Source of the DNA: Flavobacterium paronense
GTDB lineage: Bacteria > Bacteroidota > Bacteroidia > Flavobacteriales > Flavobacteriaceae
Assembly: GCF_030409795.1 (NCBI RefSeq)
Contig: NZ_JAUFQN010000019.1
Coordinates: 1,984,001-2,048,000 of the forward strand
Length of the DNA stretch: 64,000 nt
Reading direction: 5' to 3'
Below, piece after piece: positions 34,801 to 42,669 of this stretch. Below the pieces are notes generated by a model. The model ran no database searches. It had not been told where the DNA came from and saw only the letters and a list, made by a program, of their open reading frames with translations. How positions within the stretch are numbered: the first letter of the stretch is position 1; every line of letters starts with the position of its first letter. Made by a program: the position numbers and the translations under genes.

Positions 34801-36105
34801 AAACCTTTAGCGACAGTTGTAATTGGTGGTTTACTAACTTCTACATTACTGACCTTATTTGTTTTACCAGTTTTATATTATTTAGTTATGACACCAAGAA
34901 AACCTAAAAAGACAAATCCTGTAATTACGGTTATTGCATTGTTTTTAGTTAGTAGTTTATCCTATACAGCAAAGGCACAAACCAATCCGTTACAGTTAAA
35001 TGATGCTTTGCAATTAGCAATAAAGAATTACCCTGCTATTCAACAGGCATCATTGCAAACCAAGCAACAGCAAACCTTAACAAAAACGGCTACTGTTTTA
35101 GATCCTTTCAACATCAATAGTAATTTAGGTCAAATGAACAGTAAACTTTTTGATTACAATGTTGGTGTAGCACAAGGTTTTAGATTGACTAATAAAGCGG
35201 ACAGAAAACTTTTAAATCAGAATGTAACCGTAGCGAAATCCTTTGAAGAAGTTACAAAAAGTGAATTGATAAAAAATGTTTCTAATGCCTATTACAATTG
35301 GCTTTACAGTTGGCAACAATATAATTTACTGGTTGATGCAGACAAGGTTTTTGCGGACTATGAAAAGTATGCCGATAAAAAATTTCAAGTTGGCGAAAGC
35401 AATAGATTAGAGAAAATCAGCGCATCATTACAGCGCAAAGAATTGAAAAATCAACTGGCACAAGCCAATACACAGGTTGTATATTATTTAGCTGAACTTC
35501 AAAAATGGACAAAAAGCAATGAAAATTACACAGCACCATCAAAGTATGAAGCTTTGCCCGAAATCAGTTTAACGGATAGCACTTTAGTTAAAGACCATCC
35601 AATTTTAAAGTATTTGCAACAACAAATTATTGCTAAAGAATTAAGCGTAAAAGTTGAAAAAGCAAAAGCAATCCCCTCTTTTAATTTGGGCTTTAACGGA
35701 CAAAGTTTAGACAAAGAAAAACCATTCTATTACGGAAGTGTTGGCATTAATATTCCTTTGTTCAGAAACGGTATTAAAGCACGAAGCCAAGCGGCTGAAA
35801 TTGAAACACAGATTGCAAAAAAGGAATTGGAAAAATCCCAACAGGAATTAGCCACAATTTACTTGCAACAATTTGAACAGCAAAAACAGTATTTGGAACA
35901 ACTCAACTACTATAAAGCGGAGGGTTTACCAATGGCTGAAAGTATAATAACTTCCGCACAACGGTTATACAAATCGGGAGACATTGGATATATTGAGTAT
36001 GCCCAAAATCTAAAAGATGCCAATAAAATAAAAACAGATTATCTAACGGTATTGAATAATTACAATCAAACGGTTATCAATATTCAGTACTTAATAAACA
36101 AATAA
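31801..36105 (+). CDS. cusA: Heavy-metal RND pump fused to a TolC-like outer-membrane factor
   Basis: A 1434-residue fusion. Residues 1-1035 are a CusA/CzcA-type RND transporter with 12 membrane helices, two large periplasmic loops and helix IV acidic residues (GALDFGLIVDGAVIIVE). Residues 1061-1434 are an outer-membrane efflux protein (TolC/CusC class) rich in helical repeats. Between them (about 1042-1060) is a hydrophobic stretch ending AKAQ that looks like a signal peptide. The metal class (Cu/Ag versus Zn/Co/Cd) cannot be fixed from sequence alone; the neighbours suggest copper/silver. The symbol is by family, not proven substrate. Confidence 0.93.
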   Translation: MINKIINFSVNNKLITGVLLAIFVSFGIYSFTQLSVDALPDVTNNQVQVITNAPNLATQEVEQFITYPLETEFKSLQEMVELRSTSRSGLSVITIVFKDNVPVNIARQRVDEKITTAAESIPKQYGTPELLPPTTGLGEIFQYVLVPQKGYEKKYNLTELRTIQDWIVRRQLLGTVGVVDVSSFGGKLKQYEVSVKPERLAANNLTLIDVFEALQNNNENTGGSYIDKGPNIYFIRGEGLIQNLEDINNIVVKNNTGVPILIKDIAEVKFGFAPRYGAMTRNGNGETVGGVVLMQKGENAVRVIERVKEKIKSIEKSLPKGVKLDVFLDRTKLINKTVHTVSTNLLEGALIVILVLVLFLGSLRAGLIVASVIPLAMLFAIIIMNMFGLSANLMSMGALDFGLIVDGAVIIVEATLHIFSKHYKSNILSQNQMDKEVIKSSSKIMSSAIFGQIIILIVYIPLFVLSGVEGKMFMPMAQTVSFAILGALILSLTYVPWASSLFLSKQVHDKPNFTDRFMNKLNNWYQPYLVKALERKFMVIGTAIFLFIASLFIFNSLGGEFIPELDEGDFAMNYTIRQGSSLPQSIEVATQLEKIVKQFPEVKETVSKIGSSEIPTDPMPIESADVIMVLKDKKEWTTAHNKEDLAEKMNEKLSAIPGCNLSFEQPIQMRFNELIAGVKSDIAIKIFGDNLDRLFSEANKALPLLKSIDGLADIKVEQVTGMPNLVVNYNRNKIAQYGLNIANVNRIINTAYAGGTTGVVYEGERKFDLVVRIPKNENTDIDALRSLLIPTPNGNQIPLNEVAEVTFKTSPSQISREDAQRRIVIEANVRGRDVESVVLDIQKKLDAKLKLPEGYFITYGGQFQNLQEAKGRLQLAVPVALLLIFFLLFITFKSIKEATIIFSAIPLAAIGGILALWVRGMNFSISAGVGFIALFGVAVLNGIVLISYYNSLKEEGEDDLLKRIYKGSAARLRPILATATVASLGFLPMALSTSAGAEVQKPLATVVIGGLLTSTLLTLFVLPVLYYLVMTPRKPKKTNPVITVIALFLVSSLSYTAKAQTNPLQLNDALQLAIKNYPAIQQASLQTKQQQTLTKTATVLDPFNINSNLGQMNSKLFDYNVGVAQGFRLTNKADRKLLNQNVTVAKSFEEVTKSELIKNVSNAYYNWLYSWQQYNLLVDADKVFADYEKYADKKFQVGESNRLEKISASLQRKELKNQLAQANTQVVYYLAELQKWTKSNENYTAPSKYEALPEISLTDSTLVKDHPILKYLQQQIIAKELSVKVEKAKAIPSFNLGFNGQSLDKEKPFYYGSVGINIPLFRNGIKARSQAAEIETQIAKKELEKSQQELATIYLQQFEQQKQYLEQLNYYKAEGLPMAESIITSAQRLYKSGDIGYIEYAQNLKDANKIKTDYLTVLNNYNQTVINIQYLINK

Positions 36106-36116
36106 AATTCATCACT

Positions 36117-37271
36117 ATGAAACACAATATATTCATCGCACTAATAGCTATACTGACCTTTAGCTCGTGCAAGAACAGTTCTGAAGAAGCTAAAAAAGAA
36201 GAAGCTGCTCCCGAATCAAAAAGCCAAACTATTATACACTTTACAGATGCTCAAATAAAGGCTATCGGATTAGAGTTAGGTAGTTTTGAAAACAAGAATC
36301 TAACTTCTTCGTTAAAAATCAACGGTAAACTTTCTTTGCCTCCACAATACCAAGCACAAGTGAGTATTTTGAGTGGTGGAATTGTAAAAAACATTTACGT
36401 TCAAGAGGGCGAATTTGTAAAGGCAGGGAAAACATTAGCTACTATCGTCAACACCGAAGTTTTACAATTGCAACAGGATTATTTAGAAAACAATGCTAAT
36501 CTCTCTTATTTGGAAAAGGAATACCAACGCCAAAAGGAATTAAGGGATGACAACATCAATGCAGGTAAAACCTATCAACAAGCACAAAGGGAATTACAGA
36601 TTGCACAAGCCAAAAGAGAAACGTTTAAATCTAAATTGATGCAATTGGGTATTAACGTTAGTAATCTTTCTTCAAAAAATATTGCTTCAAACATCGCCAT
36701 TACTGCTCCGATAAGTGGTTACATTCAACACATCAATTTAAGTATGGGAAAATATGCCGAACCCAACGCCTTACTTTTTGAAATCATTGATAACCGTTTT
36801 TTACATTTAGATTTGAAAGTTTTTGAAAAAGACATCCATAAAATACAAATCGGACAACAAATTACATTCAGTGATGCCAATGATATTGCGCACACGCATC
36901 CTGCTACTATTTATGCTATAAATAAAGCGTTTGAACCTAACGAACAAGCGGTAATAGTTCACGCCAAAATAAACGAGATTACAGAAACCGTTTTGCCGGG
37001 TATGTATGTTGAAGCAAGAGTAAAAATAAACAATGCTAACGCCATTGCATTGCCAACGGAAGCTATTGTAAACAACGGAGAAGAGCATTTTATATTTATT
37101 GAAACAGCCAAGAATACGTTTCAGCAAATAAAAATAACGACTGGTGCAACAGATATGGGATACACGGAAGTAAAGGCAATAGACAAAGTAGCCTCCAATG
37201 CTAAAGTGGTAATTAAAGGTGCTTATTATTTATTGTCAGAATTGACAAAAGGAAGCGGAGAAGAAGAGTAA
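36117..37271 (+). CDS. cusB: RND periplasmic adaptor (CusB/CzcB type) lipoprotein
   Basis: A 384-residue membrane-fusion protein with a lipobox (Cys18, FSSC), barrel-sandwich lipoyl halves (about 75-115 and 185-215), a helical hairpin (about 115-180) and beta-barrel domains. It links the RND pump in the inner membrane to the outer-membrane part. It starts 11 bases after the pump gene. No extended Met/His N-terminus such as E. coli CusB uses for Cu(I). Confidence 0.92.
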   Translation: MKHNIFIALIAILTFSSCKNSSEEAKKEEAAPESKSQTIIHFTDAQIKAIGLELGSFENKNLTSSLKINGKLSLPPQYQAQVSILSGGIVKNIYVQEGEFVKAGKTLATIVNTEVLQLQQDYLENNANLSYLEKEYQRQKELRDDNINAGKTYQQAQRELQIAQAKRETFKSKLMQLGINVSNLSSKNIASNIAITAPISGYIQHINLSMGKYAEPNALLFEIIDNRFLHLDLKVFEKDIHKIQIGQQITFSDANDIAHTHPATIYAINKAFEPNEQAVIVHAKINEITETVLPGMYVEARVKINNANAIALPTEAIVNNGEEHFIFIETAKNTFQQIKITTGATDMGYTEVKAIDKVASNAKVVIKGAYYLLSELTKGSGEEE

Positions 37272-37305
37272 ATAAAACACAATAATAATTTAAAAAATAA
37301 TCAAA

Positions 37306-37659
37306 ATGAAGAATGTACTAAAATCAACGCTATTGATAATAGCTGTATTGTTTATTTCAAATACATCAGTAGCACAAAAGACAAATCAAAAAGCAGTTAT
37401 TAAAACCACTTTAAACTGTGACCATTGTAAAGAATGTGAAACGTGTGGATTAAAATTCAAAACAGAAATGCTAAAAATCAAAGGCGTAAAAATGTATGAG
37501 CTTGATGATAAAGCAATGACTTTTACAATCTACTACAACCCGAAGAAAACTGATTTACAAGCTATAAAAGTGGCTATTTCTAAATTGGGTTATGATGCCG
37601 ATGAAGTAAAAGCAACTTCAGAGGGAATTGCTTCATTGGACGGATGTTGTAAAGCATAA
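37306..37659 (+). CDS. Periplasmic HMA-domain protein with four-cysteine loop
   Basis: A 117-residue exported protein (signal 1-24, SVAQ) with one HMA fold. The metal loop reads CDHCKECETC (Cys38, 41, 44, 47), with twice the usual number of cysteines and two CxxC pairs overlapping. A further CC pair sits at the C-terminus (DGCCKA). Probably a periplasmic metallochaperone for the RND system encoded upstream. Confidence 0.85.
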   Translation: MKNVLKSTLLIIAVLFISNTSVAQKTNQKAVIKTTLNCDHCKECETCGLKFKTEMLKIKGVKMYELDDKAMTFTIYYNPKKTDLQAIKVAISKLGYDADEVKATSEGIASLDGCCKA

Positions 37660-37664
37660 TAATT

Positions 37665-38279
37665 ATGGGAAATCAAAAAGCACATTGGGAAAATGTTTTT
37701 GCTACAAAACAACCAAACGAAGTCAGTTGGACACAAGAATATCCTAAAACTGCAATGGATTATTTAGAAAATCTAAACCTATCTAAAACCGCCAATATTA
37801 TTGATATTGGTGGTGGCGATAGTAATTTTGTCGATACTTTATTAGAAAAAGGGTATCAAAACATTTGGGTTTTAGACATTTCAGAATTTGCATTAGAAAG
37901 AGCAAAAAAGAGATTAGCAGACAAAGCACATTTGGTTAATTGGATTGTTTCTGATATTACTGAATTTCAACCCGAAACAACATTTGATTTTTGGCACGAT
38001 AGAGCCGTTTTCCACTTTTTGACAGAAGAAGAAAGCATCAAGAAATACGTTGCTATAATTGGAAATGCAATAAGCCAAAACGGAAATTTTCTATTAGGAA
38101 CTTTTTCAGAAAATGGACCTTTAAAATGTAGTGGTTTAGAAATAAAACAGTATTCAGAAAGCACCATGAAAAGAGCTTTTAACCAAAGTTTTCAAGCCGT
38201 TAAATGTTTTACAGAAAATCATACAACACCTTTTGATACAACACAAAATTTTCAGTTTTGTGGATTTAAAAAAATATAG
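37665..38279 (+). CDS. Class I SAM-dependent methyltransferase
   Basis: A 204-residue methyltransferase with motif I IIDIGGGDSNFVDTLL (about 45-60), motif II VLDISEFALERAK and FWHDRAVFHFL. It lies 5 bases after the HMA gene and 2 bases before the P-type ATPase, so it is cotranscribed with metal resistance. Methyltransferases in such clusters are sometimes proposed to alkylate metalloids; no substrate can be read from this sequence. Confidence 0.87.
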   Translation: MGNQKAHWENVFATKQPNEVSWTQEYPKTAMDYLENLNLSKTANIIDIGGGDSNFVDTLLEKGYQNIWVLDISEFALERAKKRLADKAHLVNWIVSDITEFQPETTFDFWHDRAVFHFLTEEESIKKYVAIIGNAISQNGNFLLGTFSENGPLKCSGLEIKQYSESTMKRAFNQSFQAVKCFTENHTTPFDTTQNFQFCGFKKI

Positions 38280-38281
38280 TA

Positions 38282-40306
38282 ATGGCGCACCAACACAAAT
38301 ATGATGCTAATGGCAAACAGCTTTGTTGCACACTCGAAGAAAAAATAAATATGAAAACTGATAAGGATAGCGGTTGTTGCACTACTCATAAAGAGCATAA
38401 ACATTCCGATGATGATGGACACGACCATGACCATTCAAGCGGAGACCAAACCACATTGCAAATGTTTACACCTGCAATTATTAGTTTCTCTTTGTTACTC
38501 ATTGCAATTGGTTTCGATAACTATTTTCCTCAAACTTGGTTTTCAGGTTGGGTAAGAATAGCGTGGTATATTGTCGCTTACGTTCCTGTTGGTTTTCCAG
38601 TTCTCAAAGAAGCATTTGAAAGCATCCGCAAAGGCGAAATATTTTCAGAATTTCTATTAATGTGCATTGCCACAATTGGAGCATTTTCAATAGGACAATT
38701 TCCCGAAGGTGTAGCCGTAATGTTATTTTATGCCATTGGCGAAATATTTCAAACGTTGGCAGTTCAAAGAGCAAAATCTAATATAAAATTACTGTTAGAC
38801 CAACGACCAGATGAAGCTACCGTTTTAAAGGAAAATATTGCCATTTCTAAAAAAGCTTCTGAAATAACTGTTGGCGAAATCATCCAATTAAAACCTGGAG
38901 AAAAATTAGCATTAGATGGTAAATTACTTTCATACAATGCCACGTTTAACACAGCCGCATTAACTGGAGAAAGCAAACCCGATAGTAAGCTAAAAGGCGA
39001 AACCGTTTTGGCAGGAATGATAAACTTAAACACCGTTGTTCAAGTTGAAGTTACTACTGCTTACACAGATAGTAAACTTTCAAAAATTCTCGAAATGGTG
39101 CAGGAAGCAACAGCCAAAAAAGCACCAACAGAATTGTTTATTAGAAAATTTGCCAAAATTTACACGCCAATAGTAGTGTTTTTAGCAATTGCAATTTGCG
39201 TTTTGCCAATGCTTTTTGTAGATAATTATGTGTTTAGAGATTGGTTGTATAGAGCATTAGTATTCTTGGTTATTTCTTGTCCTTGTGCTTTAGTTATCAG
39301 TATTCCTTTGGGCTATTTTGGAGGAATTGGAGCAGCGAGTAAAAACGGTATTCTTTTTAAAGGTTCTAGTTTTCTTGATATAATGGCATCTATTCAAGTA
39401 GTTGTAATGGATAAAACAGGAACACTAACCAAAGGAGTTTTCAAAGTTCAAAAAGTAGTAGCCGTTGATGTTTCGGAAGCAGATTTAGTAAAATGGGTTG
39501 CATCACTTGAAACCAAATCAACGCATCCAGTGGGAACAGCTATTATTGAACACGCAAAAGGAAAAGAAAAAGGTGCAACTGTTACTGATGTAGAAGAAAT
39601 TGCAGGACACGGATTAAAAGGCAAGGTGGACGGAAATGAAATCTTGGCAGGAAATGTAAAACTGATGAAAAAATACAATATCAGTTACGATGCTGAAATT
39701 GACAATACGCCTTTTACAATTATCGTTATTGCAATCAATCAAAAGTATGCAGGTTACTTTCTAATTGCCGATGAAATCAAAGAAGATGCAAAACAAGCAA
39801 TTGAAAGTTTACATAAAGTAAACATCAAAACTGTAATGCTTTCGGGAGATAAACAGGCTGTTGTAAATGCAGTTGCTGAAGAATTAAGCATAGATTTAGC
39901 ACATGGCGATTTATTGCCAGAAAACAAAGTAGAAAAAGTGCAGGAACTGAAATCACAAAACCTAAAAATTGCTTTTGTTGGCGATGGTGTTAATGATGCG
40001 CCTGTAGTTGCTCTTGCTGATGCAGGAATTGCAATGGGTGGTTTAGGAAGTGATGCCACAATAGAAACAGCCGACATCGTAATTCAAAACGACCAACCTT
40101 ATAAAATCTTTACTGCTATCAATATTGGCAAAAAAACAAAGCAAATTGTTTGGCAAAATATAGGTTTAGCCTTTACAGTAAAAGCAATAGTTTTGGTACT
40201 TGGTGCAGGAGGATTAGCAACAATGTGGGAAGCCGTTTTTGCAGATGTTGGAGTAGCATTGTTGGCGATTTTAAATGCGGTTAGAATTCAAAGAATGAAG
40301 TTTTAG
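38282..40306 (+). CDS. Zn/Cd/Pb-type P1B ATPase
   Basis: A 674-residue ATPase with a Cys/His-rich N-terminus (LCCTLEEK, GCCTTHKEHKHSDDDGHDHDH) instead of an HMA domain. The transport motif is Cys333-Pro-Cys335 (SCPCALVISIPLGYFGG), the phosphorylated residue Asp377 (DKTGT), and the last helix reads DVGVALLAILNAVR, the pattern of ZntA-like Zn(II)/Cd(II)/Pb(II) exporters rather than CopA. This gives the cluster a second metal class. Last gene of the metal-resistance run. Confidence 0.93.
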   Translation: MAHQHKYDANGKQLCCTLEEKINMKTDKDSGCCTTHKEHKHSDDDGHDHDHSSGDQTTLQMFTPAIISFSLLLIAIGFDNYFPQTWFSGWVRIAWYIVAYVPVGFPVLKEAFESIRKGEIFSEFLLMCIATIGAFSIGQFPEGVAVMLFYAIGEIFQTLAVQRAKSNIKLLLDQRPDEATVLKENIAISKKASEITVGEIIQLKPGEKLALDGKLLSYNATFNTAALTGESKPDSKLKGETVLAGMINLNTVVQVEVTTAYTDSKLSKILEMVQEATAKKAPTELFIRKFAKIYTPIVVFLAIAICVLPMLFVDNYVFRDWLYRALVFLVISCPCALVISIPLGYFGGIGAASKNGILFKGSSFLDIMASIQVVVMDKTGTLTKGVFKVQKVVAVDVSEADLVKWVASLETKSTHPVGTAIIEHAKGKEKGATVTDVEEIAGHGLKGKVDGNEILAGNVKLMKKYNISYDAEIDNTPFTIIVIAINQKYAGYFLIADEIKEDAKQAIESLHKVNIKTVMLSGDKQAVVNAVAEELSIDLAHGDLLPENKVEKVQELKSQNLKIAFVGDGVNDAPVVALADAGIAMGGLGSDATIETADIVIQNDQPYKIFTAINIGKKTKQIVWQNIGLAFTVKAIVLVLGAGGLATMWEAVFADVGVALLAILNAVRIQRMKF

Positions 40307-40331
40307 CTTAACTATAATTAAAGACTAAAAG

Positions 40332-40358
40332 CAGTTTTGAGAATTGCTAAATTAATCA
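40332..40358 (+). repeat. 27-bp repeat, right copy (integrase 3' end remnant)
   Basis: Matches 18044-18070 with one mismatch: it would encode the final integrase residues (LRIAK) and stop, but no integrase lies upstream. A footprint of a second element end or of a duplication during cargo capture. Confidence 0.8.
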
Positions 40359-40477
40359 ATCATTGCAATACCATTGCAATGATTGATTAATACTATTACA
40401 GTCTGTTTTAAAGGGATTACGAGGGATTGCAATGCTATTGCAATAATTTATGGAGATAATTGCAATTCCATTGCAAT
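40351..40477. repeat. Three ATTGCAAT-N3-ATTGCAAT iterons, one inside a 19-bp-arm palindrome (right cluster)
   Basis: Copies at 40362-40380 (N3 = ACC), 40426-40444 (GCT) and 40459-40477 (TCC). The first is extended to perfect 19-bp inverted arms, 40351-40369 with 40373-40391. With the two left copies there are five in the island. They sit between the metal cluster and a helicase-like gene, as replication iterons do. Confidence 0.8.
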
Positions 40478-40557
40478 GGTTTAATACTAAAACAATCTTA
40501 TCGTTTAGTAACCCTGTTACTCTAACATTAAAATTAAATGCAAGAGGATGTTGTTTT

Positions 40558-40751
40558 TGTTGATTTGTTGAAATTATGCTGTAAAGCCTTTTGTTTATTA
40601 GGTTTATGACTTCAACAAATTGTCAACACGCTGTCAACAAAAAAATAACTGCTTCGTATGAAATATATTTTGTTGAAAGCTTGTTGATGTTCCGTTGACT
40701 TGTAAAGTATTATTTTTATTGACTTTTTTCTTGTTTGTCAACAAATCAACA
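40558..40751. repeat. Cluster of TGTTGA/TCAACA repeats
   Basis: Nine exact copies of TGTTGA or its complement (40558, 40566, 40612, 40623, 40634, 40671, 40682, 40738, 40746) plus CGTTGA at 40694, in both orientations, within 194 bases abutting the stop of the helicase-like gene. A second iteron family; candidate part of an origin. Confidence 0.65.
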
Positions 40752-40752
40752 A

Positions 40753-41943
40753 TTATTTGATAAACTCCTCTTTCTTGAAAGTATAGAATCTCCCTTTTCG
40801 ATTTTCCGTATAAACGCTCCATTTACCGTTATTCATTGTAGATAAATCCAAACTGTAAAAATTGTAGCTACTATTTTTAGGTTCAAGTTTAAAATTCTCT
40901 GTAATTATTTTGGACACATAATTTTTTCCTACTCTGATATTGGCTAGGTTTAATTGTTCGTGCAAATCTTTAGTAGTATAATACAATTCATCCAATTCAA
41001 GAGTGCAGAACTGGTCAATTAGAAACTCTTCAATTTCCTTTTCAATAGAAGTTCTGTTTCCACGAACTAAAACATCTAATGCTTTGGTATAAATCTGCTC
41101 TTTAGTAAACCACATTCGGGTTGTTCTTTGGGTTTCAATTTTCCTATGAGTTAAATGATATGCGAATGAGGCAATTTCTTTTCTCATTTGCTCTAATAAG
41201 TCCGGGTTTTCTTTTGCAAAAGGATTGACTTTAATTACCCAGTATCGAATTTCTAAATCATCTATCTTAATAAAGTTTTCTTCATTATTTGAGCATAGAA
41301 TAAACTTGCCGAAAAACTCGATTTCAGCCTTATCAACTCCTTTACCCTCTAGTTTGTAATGATTAGAGGTTGAAAGGTTTTTTATTCGTTCGCTGTCTTC
41401 TTTTTTGTCCAGTAATACTTCATCAACAGCCACAATTAATTTTCCAGCCCAATCGGAATTAAAACGGCTTCTAAAGTCTTCGTTCTTATTGATTGTCATA
41501 TTGCCTTCAAAAATCAGTTTTAAGAGTTTTAGAAAAGTACTTTTACCTGTATTTCTCTCAACGCTTACTAAACACAAAATCGGCAAGATTTGACTAGGGT
41601 ACTTCCAAAGAATTGTTAAGTAATCTAATGCTAATTCATACTGCTTACCAAAAAGATGTTGCAGAAAGAGTTTTATATTTTCCCAATCTCCTTTCTCACT
41701 CACGCAATAAGAAAGAGGTTCATACTTATTGTAAAAATTATTAATCTCTCTTTGATAATTAATATGTGACGGAAACGTACAGAAAGTTTCATATTTTTTT
41801 ATGCCTTTCAAACTGTCTTTCCCAAAATCATCAATAATGGTGGCTTTATTCCATTTTATCAATGATTTCATATTGTCGCCACTCATAAGAGGACATAACA
41901 CTTCCTTAAAATATTCTGTTCCCACACGGATATACTCTTTCAT
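40753..41943 (-). CDS. Phage/plasmid-type helicase-primase-like protein (DUF5906 type)
   Basis: A 396-residue protein whose centre carries a P-loop (VERNTGKSTF, about residue 145-154), then AVDEVLLD (Walker B-like) and FILCSNN, the layout of superfamily 3 helicases such as D5/primase-associated proteins. The C-terminal third looks DNA-binding. Probably initiates or supports replication of the excised island. It overlaps the preceding small gene by 4 bases and ends next to two iteron families. Confidence 0.8.
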   Translation of the reverse strand: MKEYIRVGTEYFKEVLCPLMSGDNMKSLIKWNKATIIDDFGKDSLKGIKKYETFCTFPSHINYQREINNFYNKYEPLSYCVSEKGDWENIKLFLQHLFGKQYELALDYLTILWKYPSQILPILCLVSVERNTGKSTFLKLLKLIFEGNMTINKNEDFRSRFNSDWAGKLIVAVDEVLLDKKEDSERIKNLSTSNHYKLEGKGVDKAEIEFFGKFILCSNNEENFIKIDDLEIRYWVIKVNPFAKENPDLLEQMRKEIASFAYHLTHRKIETQRTTRMWFTKEQIYTKALDVLVRGNRTSIEKEIEEFLIDQFCTLELDELYYTTKDLHEQLNLANIRVGKNYVSKIITENFKLEPKNSSYNFYSLDLSTMNNGKWSVYTENRKGRFYTFKKEEFIK

Positions 41944-42263
41944 ATTTCAAAAATTATAGATGCCATTTTTGAAGGGTCAAAGTTATGGGAGTGCTTATTT
42001 TTCCTGATTGTGATTAAAACACCATGCAATTCAGAATCTTTTAATAAAACGCTATTGATATTGTTTGATAATAATTTGAAATTATGATTATCGTAGCCTT
42101 TTATGAGTTGCCCGATTAATTCGCAAGATTCAATGTATTTTCCAGTTGCATATACTAGATTAGTATCTCTATTATAATCCACTCGTAACCTCGCAAAATC
42201 GTTTTTTAAGAAATTCAAATGACTTAAAGCATCTGAAATTAAAGCTTGATTATTAATTTGCAT
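41940..42263 (-). CDS. Small hypothetical protein of the island
   Basis: A 107-residue, mostly helical, soluble protein with no recognised motif. It overlaps the helicase-like gene by 4 bases and follows the HTH gene by 11 bases, so the three are one operon. A helper of replication or excision is possible by position only. Confidence 0.65.
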   Translation of the reverse strand: MQINNQALISDALSHLNFLKNDFARLRVDYNRDTNLVYATGKYIESCELIGQLIKGYDNHNFKLLSNNINSVLLKDSELHGVLITIRKNKHSHNFDPSKMASIIFEI

Positions 42264-42274
42264 AAAAAAGTGTT

Positions 42275-42571
42275 TTAAAGTTGACCAAATTGGTTTTTTT
42301 GATTCAATGATTTTAAAACCTCACTTTTTTTATAGCGAACTTTATTTCCAATTCGATACGCAGGAATAATATCTTTTTTTGTCCAGTCCCATAAAGTAAC
42401 TAAACTAACCGAAAGGAGTTTTGCGGTTTCTTCTCTTGTTAATAATGTTTCGTTATCGGGATTTAGCATATTAGTAGCATATCCTTTAAGTGCTTGGGTA
42501 ATGTCTTTTACGATTTCGTTTTTAAAATCATTAGCGTTTGTGCTTTCGAGTTGCAAGATTTCTTTAACCAT
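42275..42571 (-). CDS. HTH (excisionase/MerR-like fold) DNA-binding protein
   Basis: A 98-residue protein with a winged helix-turn-helix at about 44-95: LLTREETAKLLSVSLVTLWDWTKKDIIPAYRIGNKVRYKKSEV, the helix_turn_helix_17 pattern found in excisionases and element regulators. First gene of the operon with the helicase-like protein. It could direct excision or bind the iterons; neither is shown. It is the only recognisable DNA-binding regulator in the island. Confidence 0.85.
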   Translation of the reverse strand: MVKEILQLESTNANDFKNEIVKDITQALKGYATNMLNPDNETLLTREETAKLLSVSLVTLWDWTKKDIIPAYRIGNKVRYKKSEVLKSLNQKNQFGQL

Positions 42572-42628
42572 AATTTAATTATTTATTTTATTAATTATGG
42601 CACAAACTTAATTTAGTCGAATGGGGTT

Positions 42629-42669
42629 AAAACTATTAGGGTAACCCTGATGGTTACCCTAATAGTTTT
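42629..42669. terminator. 18-bp perfect inverted repeat overlapping a stop codon
   Basis: AAAACTATTAGGGTAACC (42629-42646) pairs fully with 42652-42669 around CTGAT. The plus-strand side continues into T7, the minus-strand side only T4. The right arm contains the last codons and stop (42654) of the hypothetical gene. Probably its terminator, or an operator upstream of the HTH gene. Confidence 0.65.

Noticed and set aside
40307..40752. Regular short repeats considered as a CRISPR array
   Set aside because: The units are palindromic octamer pairs and TGTTGA motifs at irregular spacing, with no uniform spacers and no cas genes.
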